Notes: generated by a model from the letters alone, not told the origin. Counted from the first letter of the stretch, positions 1 through 5,517 are shown. The stretch is 5,671 bases of DNA from Syntrophomonadaceae bacterium (GCA_007129055.1 SKWE01000134.1:1-5671); one strand, 5' to 3'. Made by a program: numbers and translations.

Positions 1-260
1 GCAATCTTTTGAATGGAGTTTAACTCCTGCAACCCTAAAACATATCTCATGGTTAAAACAACATCCTGGACATTTATTTCTCCATCCTTATTTATATCAC
101 CGTAAAGGGCAGCAGATGCAGATGAGCTAGATAATATAAAAAATAGCGCTAACGATAGGATTAAAATGGAAAGAAGCGTCCACCCGGTTTTCTTTAAACA
201 GGTTAAATATATGTTCTGATCAACCTGGCGCTCAGATGCAATATTACGATATGGAAACAT
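1..260 (-). CDS. Secreted dockerin type I domain protein, N-terminal part (runs off the window)
   Basis: This is the first 86 codons of a minus-strand gene; the rest lies beyond base 1. The start is the ATG at 258-260, because AAGGAAGG (269-276) sits 8 bases before it. An in-frame ATG at 279-281 has no such site. The protein has an unusually long basic N-region (about 26 residues, with KK at 23-24), a hydrophobic core at about 27-43, and an SASAA stretch that suggests signal peptidase I cleavage near residue 50. Directly after it comes GDINKDGEINVQDVV (54-68), a dockerin type I first repeat with calcium ligands at the D55/N57/D59/D66 positions, followed by the helix TMRYVLGL. Dockerins bind cohesin modules or serve as calcium-dependent modules on exported proteins. 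Here the domain is at the mature N-terminus; the second repeat and any catalytic module are not visible. It starts 42 bases after ridA with no visible terminator between, so co-transcription is possible. Confidence 0.8.
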   Translation of the reverse strand, partial: MFPYRNIASERQVDQNIYLTCLKKTGWTLLSILILSLALFFILSSSSASAALYGDINKDGEINVQDVVLTMRYVLGLQELNSIQKI

Positions 261-268
261 GGAATGAA

Positions 269-276
269 CCTTCCTT
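269..276 (-). promoter_or_regulatory. Ribosome binding site that decides the start of the dockerin protein
   Basis: AAGGAAGG on the minus strand, 8 bases upstream of the ATG at 258-260. It supports that ATG over the in-frame ATG at 279-281, which lies upstream of this site and has no purine-rich site of its own. Confidence 0.65.
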
Positions 277-302
277 TTCATTTGCTTACACGGGTATGTT
301 GT

Positions 303-683
303 TTATTTAGAAGCAATAACTTCTATCTCTACGGTTACATCCTTGGGCAACCTTGAAACTTCTACACATGACCTGGCAGGATAGCTATCCTTAAAAAAGG
401 AAGCATAAACTTCATTAACCTGGCCAAAATCACCTAAATCAGTCAGGAATATTGTAGCCTTAACAATATTATCTGCGGTCATGCCGGCTTCTGCCAGGAT
501 GGCCAGGACATTTTCCATGCACTTTTCAGCTTTAGCGGTTATGTCTCCTTCAACAATCTCGCCAGTTTTAGAATCAACAGGCATCTGCCCCGAAACAAAT
601 ACCATGTCTCCAACTTTAACTCCCTGGCTGTACGGACCCACAGCTGCCGGAGCTTTTTCGGTATGAATACTTTCTTTTCCCAT
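303..683 (-). CDS. ridA: RidA family reactive enamine/imine deaminase
   Basis: RidA (YjgF/YER057c/UK114 family) is a cytosolic, normally trimeric enzyme. It hydrolyses reactive enamines and imines such as 2-aminoacrylate, released by PLP-dependent dehydratases, to 2-keto acids and ammonia. The 126-residue product has the normal family length. Visible marks are APAAVGPYSQ (11-20, with the conserved Tyr18), VSGQMP (30-35), and the signature PARSCVEV (102-109). R104 and C106 match Arg105 and Cys107 of E. coli RidA, and E119 in EIEVIA matches Glu120. Because the catalytic arginine is present, it belongs to the active RidA type. The ATG at 681-683 is chosen since GGGAGG (691-696) lies 7 bases upstream. 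A TTG at 696-698 overlaps that site and would place it inside the gene. It ends in TAA, and an extended -10 promoter lies about 50 bases upstream. It protects PLP enzymes generally, so no specific link to the pyl genes is implied. Confidence 0.95.
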   Translation of the reverse strand: MGKESIHTEKAPAAVGPYSQGVKVGDMVFVSGQMPVDSKTGEIVEGDITAKAEKCMENVLAILAEAGMTADNIVKATIFLTDLGDFGQVNEVYASFFKDSYPARSCVEVSRLPKDVTVEIEVIASK

Positions 684-690
684 TACAGCA

Positions 691-696
691 CCTCCC
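691..696 (-). promoter_or_regulatory. Ribosome binding site of ridA (sets the ATG start)
   Basis: GGGAGG on the minus strand, 7 bases before the ATG at 681-683. It overlaps the alternative TTG at 696-698, which rules that codon out as the main start. Confidence 0.75.
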
Positions 697-730
697 AATT
701 AGTTAATGATCTATTTAAAAGCTTTTTTTT

Positions 731-739
731 ATTATAACA
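731..739 (-). promoter_or_regulatory. Candidate extended -10 promoter for ridA
   Basis: The minus strand reads TGTTATAAT: a perfect TATAAT (731-736) preceded by TG one base upstream, the extended -10 form recognised by the vegetative sigma factor. No good -35 is seen at 16-18 bases upstream, which is common for extended -10 promoters. Transcription would begin near 724, giving a leader of about 40 bases with the ridA ribosome binding site. The promoter sits just past the TAG of the membrane protein gene. Confidence 0.5.
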
Positions 740-756
740 GCTTGCTTATATAGAAA

Positions 757-1176
757 CTAGCTTTTTAGAAACAAATTGGCAGGGAACTGTCTTCTTTCAG
801 CTAAAATCAAGAATCCCAGCACAGCCCCGATCAGCCCTAAGATAAAATATAGAACATGCAAAAAATCTACCGTTTCGATTATAATGCACTGCACCACGAT
901 CCAGATCATCAGGGCCCAGGAAAATACTGAACTGATATACCCCTGGTGTTTTGAGTTTTTCAAAGCCGTCAAGCCGCTAAAGGTATGACCAAGGCCAATA
1001 ATTGCAAATAGTATAAGACTTGGGATAAAGTAGCTGCTAAAAGGAGACCCTTCAAGCAGTTCGTTAGGAATTCCAAGAGGCTCATAAGGGCTCAGCATCC
1101 CGGCCATTCCCCCAAACAGGGCACCGATAGCAATAAAGAAGTGTAAATAGCATAAATATCTTACTTTTCTATCCAT
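757..1176 (-). CDS. Four-helix integral membrane protein of unknown function
   Basis: I do not recognise this family. The 139-residue product is hydrophobic, with four likely membrane spans at about 8-28, 48-71, 80-100 and 104-125. The short basic stretch MDRKVR precedes the first span, and a positively charged patch (AERRQ, 126-130) follows the last. The N-terminus is therefore probably cytoplasmic, with both ends inside. No catalytic or metal-binding motif is evident. The ATG at 1174-1176 is chosen over a TTG at 1189-1191. Neither has a convincing Shine-Dalgarno site, and a TATAAT at 1183-1188 ends 6 bases before the ATG, so the mRNA may be leaderless. The stop is TAG, which is ambiguous here because this genome encodes tRNA-Pyl. 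Readthrough would add Pyl plus 13 residues up to a TAA at 715-717. The gene is divergent from the acyltransferase gene. Confidence 0.75.
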   Translation of the reverse strand: MDRKVRYLCYLHFFIAIGALFGGMAGMLSPYEPLGIPNELLEGSPFSSYFIPSLILFAIIGLGHTFSGLTALKNSKHQGYISSVFSWALMIWIVVQCIIIETVDFLHVLYFILGLIGAVLGFLILAERRQFPANLFLKS

Positions 1177-1182
1177 AACCTG

Positions 1183-1188
1183 ATTATA
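1183..1188 (-). promoter_or_regulatory. Candidate -10 box for the membrane protein gene
   Basis: A perfect TATAAT on the minus strand, ending 6 bases before the ATG at 1174-1176. A start point 7 bases downstream would fall on or next to the A of ATG. The -35 region (TTCTGT at 17 bp spacing) is poor. It supports the ATG start over the TTG at 1189-1191, which lies upstream of the box. Confidence 0.35.
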
Positions 1189-1189
1189 C

Positions 1190-1223
1190 AATAAAAAACA
1201 TTCTAACAGAATAAAAAAACATT
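1190..1223 (+). repeat. Direct repeat of an A-tract motif between divergent genes
   Basis: AATAAAAAACATT (1190-1202) recurs as AATAAAAAAACATT (1210-1223), with start points 20 bp apart, close to two helical turns. In-phase A-tracts of this kind can bend DNA, and paired direct repeats can be operator half-sites. The pair lies between the divergent membrane protein and acyltransferase genes, just upstream of the candidate -10 of the former. Function is inferred only. Confidence 0.4.
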
Positions 1224-1244
1224 TTACCCGGGCGGAAATTAATG

Positions 1245-1262
1245 ATACTGTTAATGTAGTAT
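1245..1262 (+). promoter_or_regulatory. Small inverted repeat in the acyltransferase upstream region
   Basis: ATACT (1245-1249) and AGTAT (1258-1262) are inverted around an 8-base spacer, 14 bases before the acyltransferase ribosome binding site. It could be an operator, but arms of 5 bp occur often by chance in AT-rich DNA. No convincing -35/-10 pair for the acyltransferase gene was found here. Confidence 0.2.
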
Positions 1263-1275
1263 TAACTTAGCATCC

Positions 1276-1281
1276 GGGAGG
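1276..1281 (+). promoter_or_regulatory. Ribosome binding site of the acyltransferase gene
   Basis: GGGAGG, 6 bases upstream of the ATG at 1288-1290, a strong Shine-Dalgarno match that fixes this start. Confidence 0.7.
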
Positions 1282-1287
1282 TTTATC

Positions 1288-1878
1288 ATGATCAGAGCTA
1301 TTGCCATCTTCTTATTCACCATCGGGGGTTGGAAATTAAAAGGTGAAATGCCAGCCCACATTAAAAAGAGCATACTGGTAGCTGGCCCACATACCAGTAA
1401 TTTTGATATATTTTTTGCCCTGGCCGGGCTTCATAAAATGAAAATCCCCGTCCGTTTTATGCTCAAAAAAGAGTGGCTTAAATACTTTCCCATAAAAAAT
1501 GTATTATTGTCAGCGGGCGCTTTTGGCATCGACCGTTCCAAGAAAAGCACCATGGTAGAGTCGGTTGCAGATTCAATCAATCAGTCTAAAGAAAATCTGG
1601 CCATTCTTATAGCACCGGAAGGGACCAGAAAACATGCCTGCATCTGGAAAACAGGTTTTTATTATATTGCCCTGAAGGCAAAAGTGCCAATTGTCCTGAC
1701 TCACCTTGATTATAGCAAAAAAGAGGCAGCTATTGGACCAAATTTTATGCCAACAGGTGACTATAAGCAGGATATGCAAATCGTCAAGGATTATTATAAA
1801 AATATCTCCGCTAAATATCCGGAGAATTTTTGTTTAAAGATCTATGAAGAAGATCAAGCGGAAGCCTGTGCGAAATAG
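1288..1878 (+). CDS. Lysophospholipid acyltransferase family protein (PlsC-like)
   Basis: The 196-residue protein has the ordered blocks of the glycerolipid acyltransferase (AGPAT/PlsC) family. Motif I is HTSNFD (H35-x4-D40), the catalytic His/Asp pair. Motif II is FGIDR (79-83). Motif III is APEGTRK (109-115), which binds the glycerol phosphate. A VPIV block (133-136) corresponds to motif IV. Such enzymes move an acyl chain onto a lysophospholipid or related acceptor at the cytoplasmic membrane face; the hydrophobic N-terminus (about 3-14) fits membrane association. It is shorter than typical PlsC (about 240 residues), and the exact acceptor cannot be told from sequence. A strong ribosome binding site fixes the ATG. 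The stop is TAG followed directly by in-frame TAA (1879-1881), so Pyl readthrough would add only one residue. It converges on pylSn with 18 bases between stops and no visible terminator. Confidence 0.88.
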   Translation: MIRAIAIFLFTIGGWKLKGEMPAHIKKSILVAGPHTSNFDIFFALAGLHKMKIPVRFMLKKEWLKYFPIKNVLLSAGAFGIDRSKKSTMVESVADSINQSKENLAILIAPEGTRKHACIWKTGFYYIALKAKVPIVLTHLDYSKKEAAIGPNFMPTGDYKQDMQIVKDYYKNISAKYPENFCLKIYEEDQAEACAK

Positions 1879-1896
1879 TAACAACTAATCAAAAAC

Positions 1897-2232
1897 CTAT
1901 TTATGATCATCCTCTACCAGGTCGGAACCATAAGATTGGCTGAAGCGGGTTGATGAAAATTTCTCAAGTTTCCATGCCGGTATGCGGCAGGTGGGACAGG
2001 GGGTAAAGCCCCATTTGTTGCGTAAAACACGGTGGGCCCTGCTGTTTTTTGAATTATAAGCAGTAAATGTTTCATTACAGTGGGTAGTGATTATAGCTTT
2101 ATTTCCTGTGATCTTTAGATCTTTTATCCCATGCATTACCCGCTTTCGGGAAGGCCAGAGCTTCATTTTTTGCAGTAGTTTAAAGAAATCCACTCTTTTG
2201 CGGTAATATCTTTTCTTTATCTTATCCGACAC
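1897..2232 (-). CDS. pylSn: PylSn, tRNA-Pyl-binding N-terminal domain of split pyrrolysyl-tRNA synthetase
   Basis: In archaea this domain is fused to the catalytic domain of PylRS. In Desulfitobacterium-type bacteria it is a separate small protein that binds tRNA-Pyl tightly and aids aminoacylation by PylSc in vivo. The 111-residue product matches the archaeal domain over LWPSR (25-29), the NSKNSRAHRVLRNKW block (60-74) and CPTCRIP (79-85). H34, C52, C79 and C82 line up with the histidine and three cysteines that hold zinc in the archaeal domain. A basic segment (KIKKRYYRKR) precedes the core, and a short acidic tail (LVEDDHK) ends it. I chose the GTG at 2230-2232 because AGGGAG (2242-2247) is 9 bases upstream. 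A TTG at 2236-2238 (two residues longer) is possible, but only 3 bases from that site. It starts 21 bases after the pylD stop, so it is in the same operon. The stop is TAG, with a second TAG three codons on. Confidence 0.93.
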   Translation of the reverse strand: MSDKIKKRYYRKRVDFFKLLQKMKLWPSRKRVMHGIKDLKITGNKAIITTHCNETFTAYNSKNSRAHRVLRNKWGFTPCPTCRIPAWKLEKFSSTRFSQSYGSDLVEDDHK

Positions 2233-2241
2233 AAACAAGCA

Positions 2242-2247
2242 CTCCCT
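2242..2247 (-). promoter_or_regulatory. Ribosome binding site of pylSn (favours the GTG start)
   Basis: AGGGAG on the minus strand between pylD and pylSn. It is 9 bases from the GTG at 2230-2232 but only 3 bases from the TTG at 2236-2238, so the GTG is the better start. Confidence 0.5.
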
Positions 2248-2253
2248 GCCAGT

Positions 2254-3090
2254 TTAGGATCTACTCTCTGCGAGGCTGCAGTAAAGCATGGCGGCCACAC
2301 CGATCTGCAGCGGATCATGGATTGTCTGCTCCGCAACTTTGTCGTAGGCCTCGGGATCAAGTCCAAAGGGCATTCCCGGCGCTGCTACCAGGGTGCCTCC
2401 TTTAATGTTCCTGCCTTTGATAAATGCATCGCCCGGTGAAGCATCAAAAACTGCGTCACACTTATCTAAAGCCTCTTGTAATTCCAGGCTGAATAAAGCT
2501 TCAACACCATATTTATCACTAATTCTTTCTGCCAGCTGTTTTTCCCTGTTTCGATCCGGATCGAATAAAATCAAATCAACCTGTAACTGTGCAAGCAGAT
2601 CCGCTGCTATAGACCCCAGGCGACCTGCACCGGCAAGCAAAACAGCCTTATTATCCAGGCTGCCGGCCATGCAATTTAACGCTGCCACATAGCCCCTGGC
2701 CGTTGCTTCATCGTTGTTGATCACTTTACGGTTCTGCAAATTAAAGGCTGCAAATACATAATCATCAGCCAGCATAACTATTTCCGCTTCCTTTTTGAAT
2801 GCCTCATCCAATCCCCCTACATCAGGCAGGGATGTTACAAAAGCAGAAAAACCGAGGTGACCTGCGATAGCACATACTGCATCGCTAAAACCGGAAATAG
2901 GTCCCAGACCGACAGTTACAGGAATTACAGCAACCCTGGAACTTGCTGGTTCAATTGCCAGTTTATCTAACCCGGAAGCAATTATAGCTATATCCTTCAG
3001 GGAAGATCCGGTCTTTCGCTTTAGTTCAAGGTCGTATTTTTCAATTTCTGCCGGGATATTTTTAATATCAGTTGATACAAGTCTGGTCAT
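2254..3090 (-). CDS. pylD: PylD, pyrrolysine synthase (NAD-dependent dehydrogenase)
   Basis: PylD performs the last step of pyrrolysine synthesis. It oxidises the terminal amine of N6-(3-methyl-D-ornithyl)-L-lysine with NAD+; loss of ammonia and ring closure then give the pyrroline ring. The 278-residue product is somewhat longer than the roughly 260 residues of archaeal PylD. The N-terminal substrate domain contains IPVTVGLGPISGFSDAV (56-72) and the TSLPDVGGLDEAF block (86-98). The C-terminal Rossmann domain has the dinucleotide loop GAGRLG (154-159), with an acidic residue at the end of the second strand (D177 in LILFDPDR), as expected for NAD use. APGMPFG (237-243) is also typical. The ATG follows the pylC TAA after three bases, with a G-rich ribosome binding site (3100-3104) inside the last codons of pylC, suggesting coupled translation. 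The stop is TAA. Confidence 0.95.
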   Translation of the reverse strand: MTRLVSTDIKNIPAEIEKYDLELKRKTGSSLKDIAIIASGLDKLAIEPASSRVAVIPVTVGLGPISGFSDAVCAIAGHLGFSAFVTSLPDVGGLDEAFKKEAEIVMLADDYVFAAFNLQNRKVINNDEATARGYVAALNCMAGSLDNKAVLLAGAGRLGSIAADLLAQLQVDLILFDPDRNREKQLAERISDKYGVEALFSLELQEALDKCDAVFDASPGDAFIKGRNIKGGTLVAAPGMPFGLDPEAYDKVAEQTIHDPLQIGVAAMLYCSLAESRS

Positions 3091-3093
3091 TAC

Positions 3094-4278
3094 TTAATTC
3101 CCCCGCATATTAAAACGTTCCGGTTCCGGGACAGGATCATTATAGCGCTTAATGTTAAATGCAGACATTAAACTTCGAATTGCATTGTCCTTCTTCTCAT
3201 GAACAGACTCCAGGCTATCAGCCTTATAAATCAAAGTTGCGACCCAGTTTTCCTTGCCTGGATAGTAATTAGTCAGGGCTTCATCTGCGCCGAAAAAGTT
3301 TTCTATGTACTTCAGAGGTCCTGCTGACCCTATGATATGTTCACCAGCTATAGATATGCTATCAGGATTTACTACAACATGCTCGAATATAACCGCCTTT
3401 TCAAAAGCCGGCAGCGATATTTTATTATCCATCTTTTCCAGGTAAACGTCTGCAAACAGTTCCAACATATTAATACCTGTGGAATGGTAAACTACAGTCG
3501 GTGTCTGGCTTGGAAACCGGGCATCTATTTCCAAAACCTTTAACTGACCTTGATGCAGGATAACCTCAACATCCATTATTCCGTTCAGGCTTATTTCTTT
3601 CGCAATTGCTATGGCAATATCACTAAACTGCTTTAGCTGCCGTGTGTTTAATTCGACCGGGGCATAAACCCTTTTGCAATCGTACAAATCATCCATTTCA
3701 AGCCCGGTAACCTGCAGCGGATAATAGCTGCCCTGGTGGCCGATTACTTCTATTGAATATGAAGGCCCCTCTACATATTCCTGGGTCACCCACTGATCAG
3801 GTTCAGGCTTATTTTCCTTCTTAAACACCTCATAACCTTCCTGATTATCTATCTTTAAAACCCCCTCGCTTCCACTGGAACCGGAGGGCTTAACAATTAT
3901 GGGAAACGAACATTGGGGCCAGGGTTTAGGGGAGGGAATATTTAATTCCCCGAACAATCGATCGGAAACACTTTTAGAAGAAGTTATCTCATATGCTGCC
4001 ATATCAAGAGCCACAGGTATTTTAAGTAACCTGGAAAGCTCCAGTAGCACTTTAAAAACACCCATATCTTCGAGGGCTGGAATAATTAAATCGCAACCAT
4101 CCAGGGTTGGAATAAGGTTTTCCAGGGAGGCAGCATTGAGGCAATGGAAGCAATGGGCGAGTTCAGAGGCAGGAACATCTCGATCTTTATCTATCAGGAT
4201 AATTTCCCACCCGGCCTTACCGGCCAGGTACACCGCCTCTAAGCCCTGAAGCTTTCCGCCTATAACTGCTATACGCAA
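3094..4278 (-). CDS. pylC: PylC, (3R)-3-methyl-D-ornithine:L-lysine ligase (ATP-grasp)
   Basis: PylC uses ATP to join 3-methyl-D-ornithine to the epsilon-amine of L-lysine, the second step of pyrrolysine synthesis. The 394-residue product is a little longer than archaeal PylC (about 360-365). It opens with a glycine-rich pre-ATP-grasp strand, IAVIGGKLQG (3-12). Then come the ATP-grasp loop KPSGSSGSEG (130-139), the hinge region QEYVEGPSYSIEV (166-178), and the metal-binding strand LEIDARFPSQTP (249-260), with E250 and R254 at the expected ligand and phosphate positions. Translation starts at TTG (4276-4278). An in-frame TAA stands directly upstream, the Rossmann-like strand begins at residue 3, and AAGGAG (4289-4294) is 10 bases before. 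The gap from the pylB stop is 44 bases with no terminator. It ends in TAA and leads straight into pylD. Confidence 0.95.
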   Translation of the reverse strand: MRIAVIGGKLQGLEAVYLAGKAGWEIILIDKDRDVPASELAHCFHCLNAASLENLIPTLDGCDLIIPALEDMGVFKVLLELSRLLKIPVALDMAAYEITSSKSVSDRLFGELNIPSPKPWPQCSFPIIVKPSGSSGSEGVLKIDNQEGYEVFKKENKPEPDQWVTQEYVEGPSYSIEVIGHQGSYYPLQVTGLEMDDLYDCKRVYAPVELNTRQLKQFSDIAIAIAKEISLNGIMDVEVILHQGQLKVLEIDARFPSQTPTVVYHSTGINMLELFADVYLEKMDNKISLPAFEKAVIFEHVVVNPDSISIAGEHIIGSAGPLKYIENFFGADEALTNYYPGKENWVATLIYKADSLESVHEKKDNAIRSLMSAFNIKRYNDPVPEPERFNMRGN

Positions 4279-4288
4279 TTAGAATATT

Positions 4289-4294
4289 CTCCTT
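4289..4294 (-). promoter_or_regulatory. Ribosome binding site of pylC (supports the TTG start)
   Basis: AAGGAG on the minus strand, 10 bases before the TTG at 4276-4278. A TAA in the same frame stands immediately before that TTG, so no longer form is possible. This is why the gene is assigned a non-ATG start. Confidence 0.7.
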
Positions 4295-4322
4295 CGGCTA
4301 ATGAAAAGTATAATGCTAATTA

Positions 4323-5405
4323 TTACTTTACAATAGGGGCCTGCAATTTTCTATTTTCGATCCATTTTTCATAATCGCTGTTTGAGGCTATTTCTAATCC
4401 ACACTCTTCCAGAACCGGGATAATCCCTTTAACTGACCTTCCGCCTTCCCGGATATCCAGTGTGCTTTGTGATACCCCAAGCAGCCCATCATCAGGCGGT
4501 ATAATAGACGTAATGACGTTTGCACCTGCATCCAGGCGCATTTTTAATCCGGATAAGCCGTCTACATCCAGTGAGGCAGGTATCAACCTGTCCGGGAATA
4601 GCAACCTCATAACCGCTATCATTAATAGTTCCCTCATCCTTGGAATTGAGGGCTGATTCTCCAGCGGTGTTCCCTTTTGAGGAACGAAGCTCATTACTCT
4701 CACCTGGTCGGCAGCCAGCTCTTCCATTACCCTGAATGAGTGACAAATATCTTCAACCGTTTCACCTATCCCTGCCAATAAACCTTCTTCTATTAAAAAC
4801 CCCTTGTTGCGGGCGTATTTTTTCAACTCCAGCCTTTCATCATAATCCTGGTTTAACCTTAGCTCACTGTAAAGCTGTTTGTTATGCGTTTCCTGGTAGC
4901 ATGCATACCAGGCAACCCCTAAATCGTAAAACCTGTCAAGGACAGGACGTGGAACAACACCCGGAGAAATCATCATTGGAAGACCCGATATTTCTTTTAT
5001 CGAAGCAATAGTATTTAGCAAATCATCAAAATGGTCTTCTTTAAAGTAGTATGGATCTTCACCCATAGTCAAATCAAGCAGGTGCACCCCTGATTTTGTC
5101 AGTTTTTCAGCTGTTTCAAGAATTTCCTCATTCGATTTTCTATAGCGTTCACTTACCGTATTTGAAGAACGGTAAAAACAGAAAGTGCAATTATTCCTGC
5201 AGTAAGTGGAAAAATAGATAAATCCATATATAAATATAAGCTGCCCAAAATTGGCTGTCCTTATTTCTCTTGCAGCAAGGAAAAGCTCTTCTATTTTATT
5301 CTGTTCATCCAGGTTCAAAAGGTAGATTATTTCTTCTTCTGTTAACCTGGAGTAATTAACTGCTTTGCTTATTATTGAAGTAATATTAAGTTTCTCGTCA
5401 GACAT
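4323..5405 (-). CDS. pylB: PylB, methylornithine synthase (radical SAM)
   Basis: PylB is a radical S-adenosylmethionine mutase that converts L-lysine to (3R)-3-methyl-D-ornithine, the first step of pyrrolysine synthesis. The 360-residue product is about the length of archaeal PylB (350). The [4Fe-4S] cluster motif CxxxCxxC is at C69, C73 and C76 (YCRNNCTFC), in the CxxxCxxCF(Y) context shared with BioB and HydE relatives. Further marks are LLDLTMGEDPYYF (113-125), which follows the SAM-binding strand, and the substrate-pocket segment DVDGLSGLKMRLDAGANV (281-298), close to the biotin-synthase-like barrel. BioB and HydE are the alternatives, but the neighbours pylT, pylC, pylD and pylSn settle the call. 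The ATG is preceded by GGAGG (5417-5421) 11 bases upstream. The gene starts 40 bases after pylT with no terminator between, so one transcript is likely. The stop is TAA. Confidence 0.96.
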   Translation of the reverse strand: MSDEKLNITSIISKAVNYSRLTEEEIIYLLNLDEQNKIEELFLAAREIRTANFGQLIFIYGFIYFSTYCRNNCTFCFYRSSNTVSERYRKSNEEILETAEKLTKSGVHLLDLTMGEDPYYFKEDHFDDLLNTIASIKEISGLPMMISPGVVPRPVLDRFYDLGVAWYACYQETHNKQLYSELRLNQDYDERLELKKYARNKGFLIEEGLLAGIGETVEDICHSFRVMEELAADQVRVMSFVPQKGTPLENQPSIPRMRELLMIAVMRLLFPDRLIPASLDVDGLSGLKMRLDAGANVITSIIPPDDGLLGVSQSTLDIREGGRSVKGIIPVLEECGLEIASNSDYEKWIENRKLQAPIVK

Positions 5406-5445
5406 AATTAGCTATGCCTCCAAAGTAAGCCAGAAATAATAAAAT

Positions 5446-5517
5446 TGGCGGGGAGTCCGGGAGCTCCACCCGGCTATACAGATTTAGAGTCTGTACGATC
5501 AGTGCGATCCACCCCCC
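5446..5517 (-). tRNA. pylT: tRNA-Pyl (CUA anticodon, amber decoding)
   Basis: This 72-base gene on the minus strand folds into the peculiar tRNA-Pyl cloverleaf. It has a 7-bp acceptor stem (GGGGGGT with ACTCCCC, including one G-U pair) and one base before a 4-bp D stem (GATC/GATC) with a 5-base loop. One base then leads to a 6-bp anticodon stem (TACAGA/TCTGTA) with loop CTCTAAA. A 3-base variable loop and a perfect 5-bp T stem (CCGGG/CCCGG) follow. The anticodon CTA is at 5485-5487 and reads UAG. The D loop lacks the GG pair and the T loop (TGGAGCT) lacks TTC, as known for tRNA-Pyl. Discriminator G and CCA are encoded. From memory, it resembles the Desulfitobacterium hafniense tRNA-Pyl closely. 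It lies 26 bases after the aminotransferase stop and 40 bases before pylB, so it is probably cut out of a longer transcript. Confidence 0.97.

Noticed and set aside
279..281. Earlier in-frame ATG for the dockerin protein
   Set aside because: No Shine-Dalgarno sequence precedes it, whereas AAGGAAGG is ideally placed for the ATG at 258-260.
696..698. TTG start five codons upstream of the ridA ATG
   Set aside because: It overlaps the GGGAGG ribosome binding site; the downstream ATG has the correct spacing and gives the normal family N-terminus.
719..743. AAGCT...AGCTT inverted repeat beside an A/T run as a terminator
   Set aside because: The stem is only 5 bp with a loop of about 15 bases, the T-run lies inside the loop rather than after the stem, and the area is better explained as the ridA promoter.
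3899..4249. Plus-strand open frame of 116 codons
   Set aside because: It is antisense to the N-terminal half of pylC, which has clear ATP-grasp motifs; the serine-rich product looks like a reverse-strand artefact.
4492..4746. Minus-strand open frame of 84 codons inside pylB
   Set aside because: It is an alternate frame of pylB with no family resemblance and no separate ribosome binding site that I can see.
1897..5405. In-frame TAG codons inside the pyl enzyme genes that would be read as Pyl
   Set aside because: The pylB, pylC and pylD frames are open over full family length and end in TAA; the only amber codon in the operon is at the end of pylSn.
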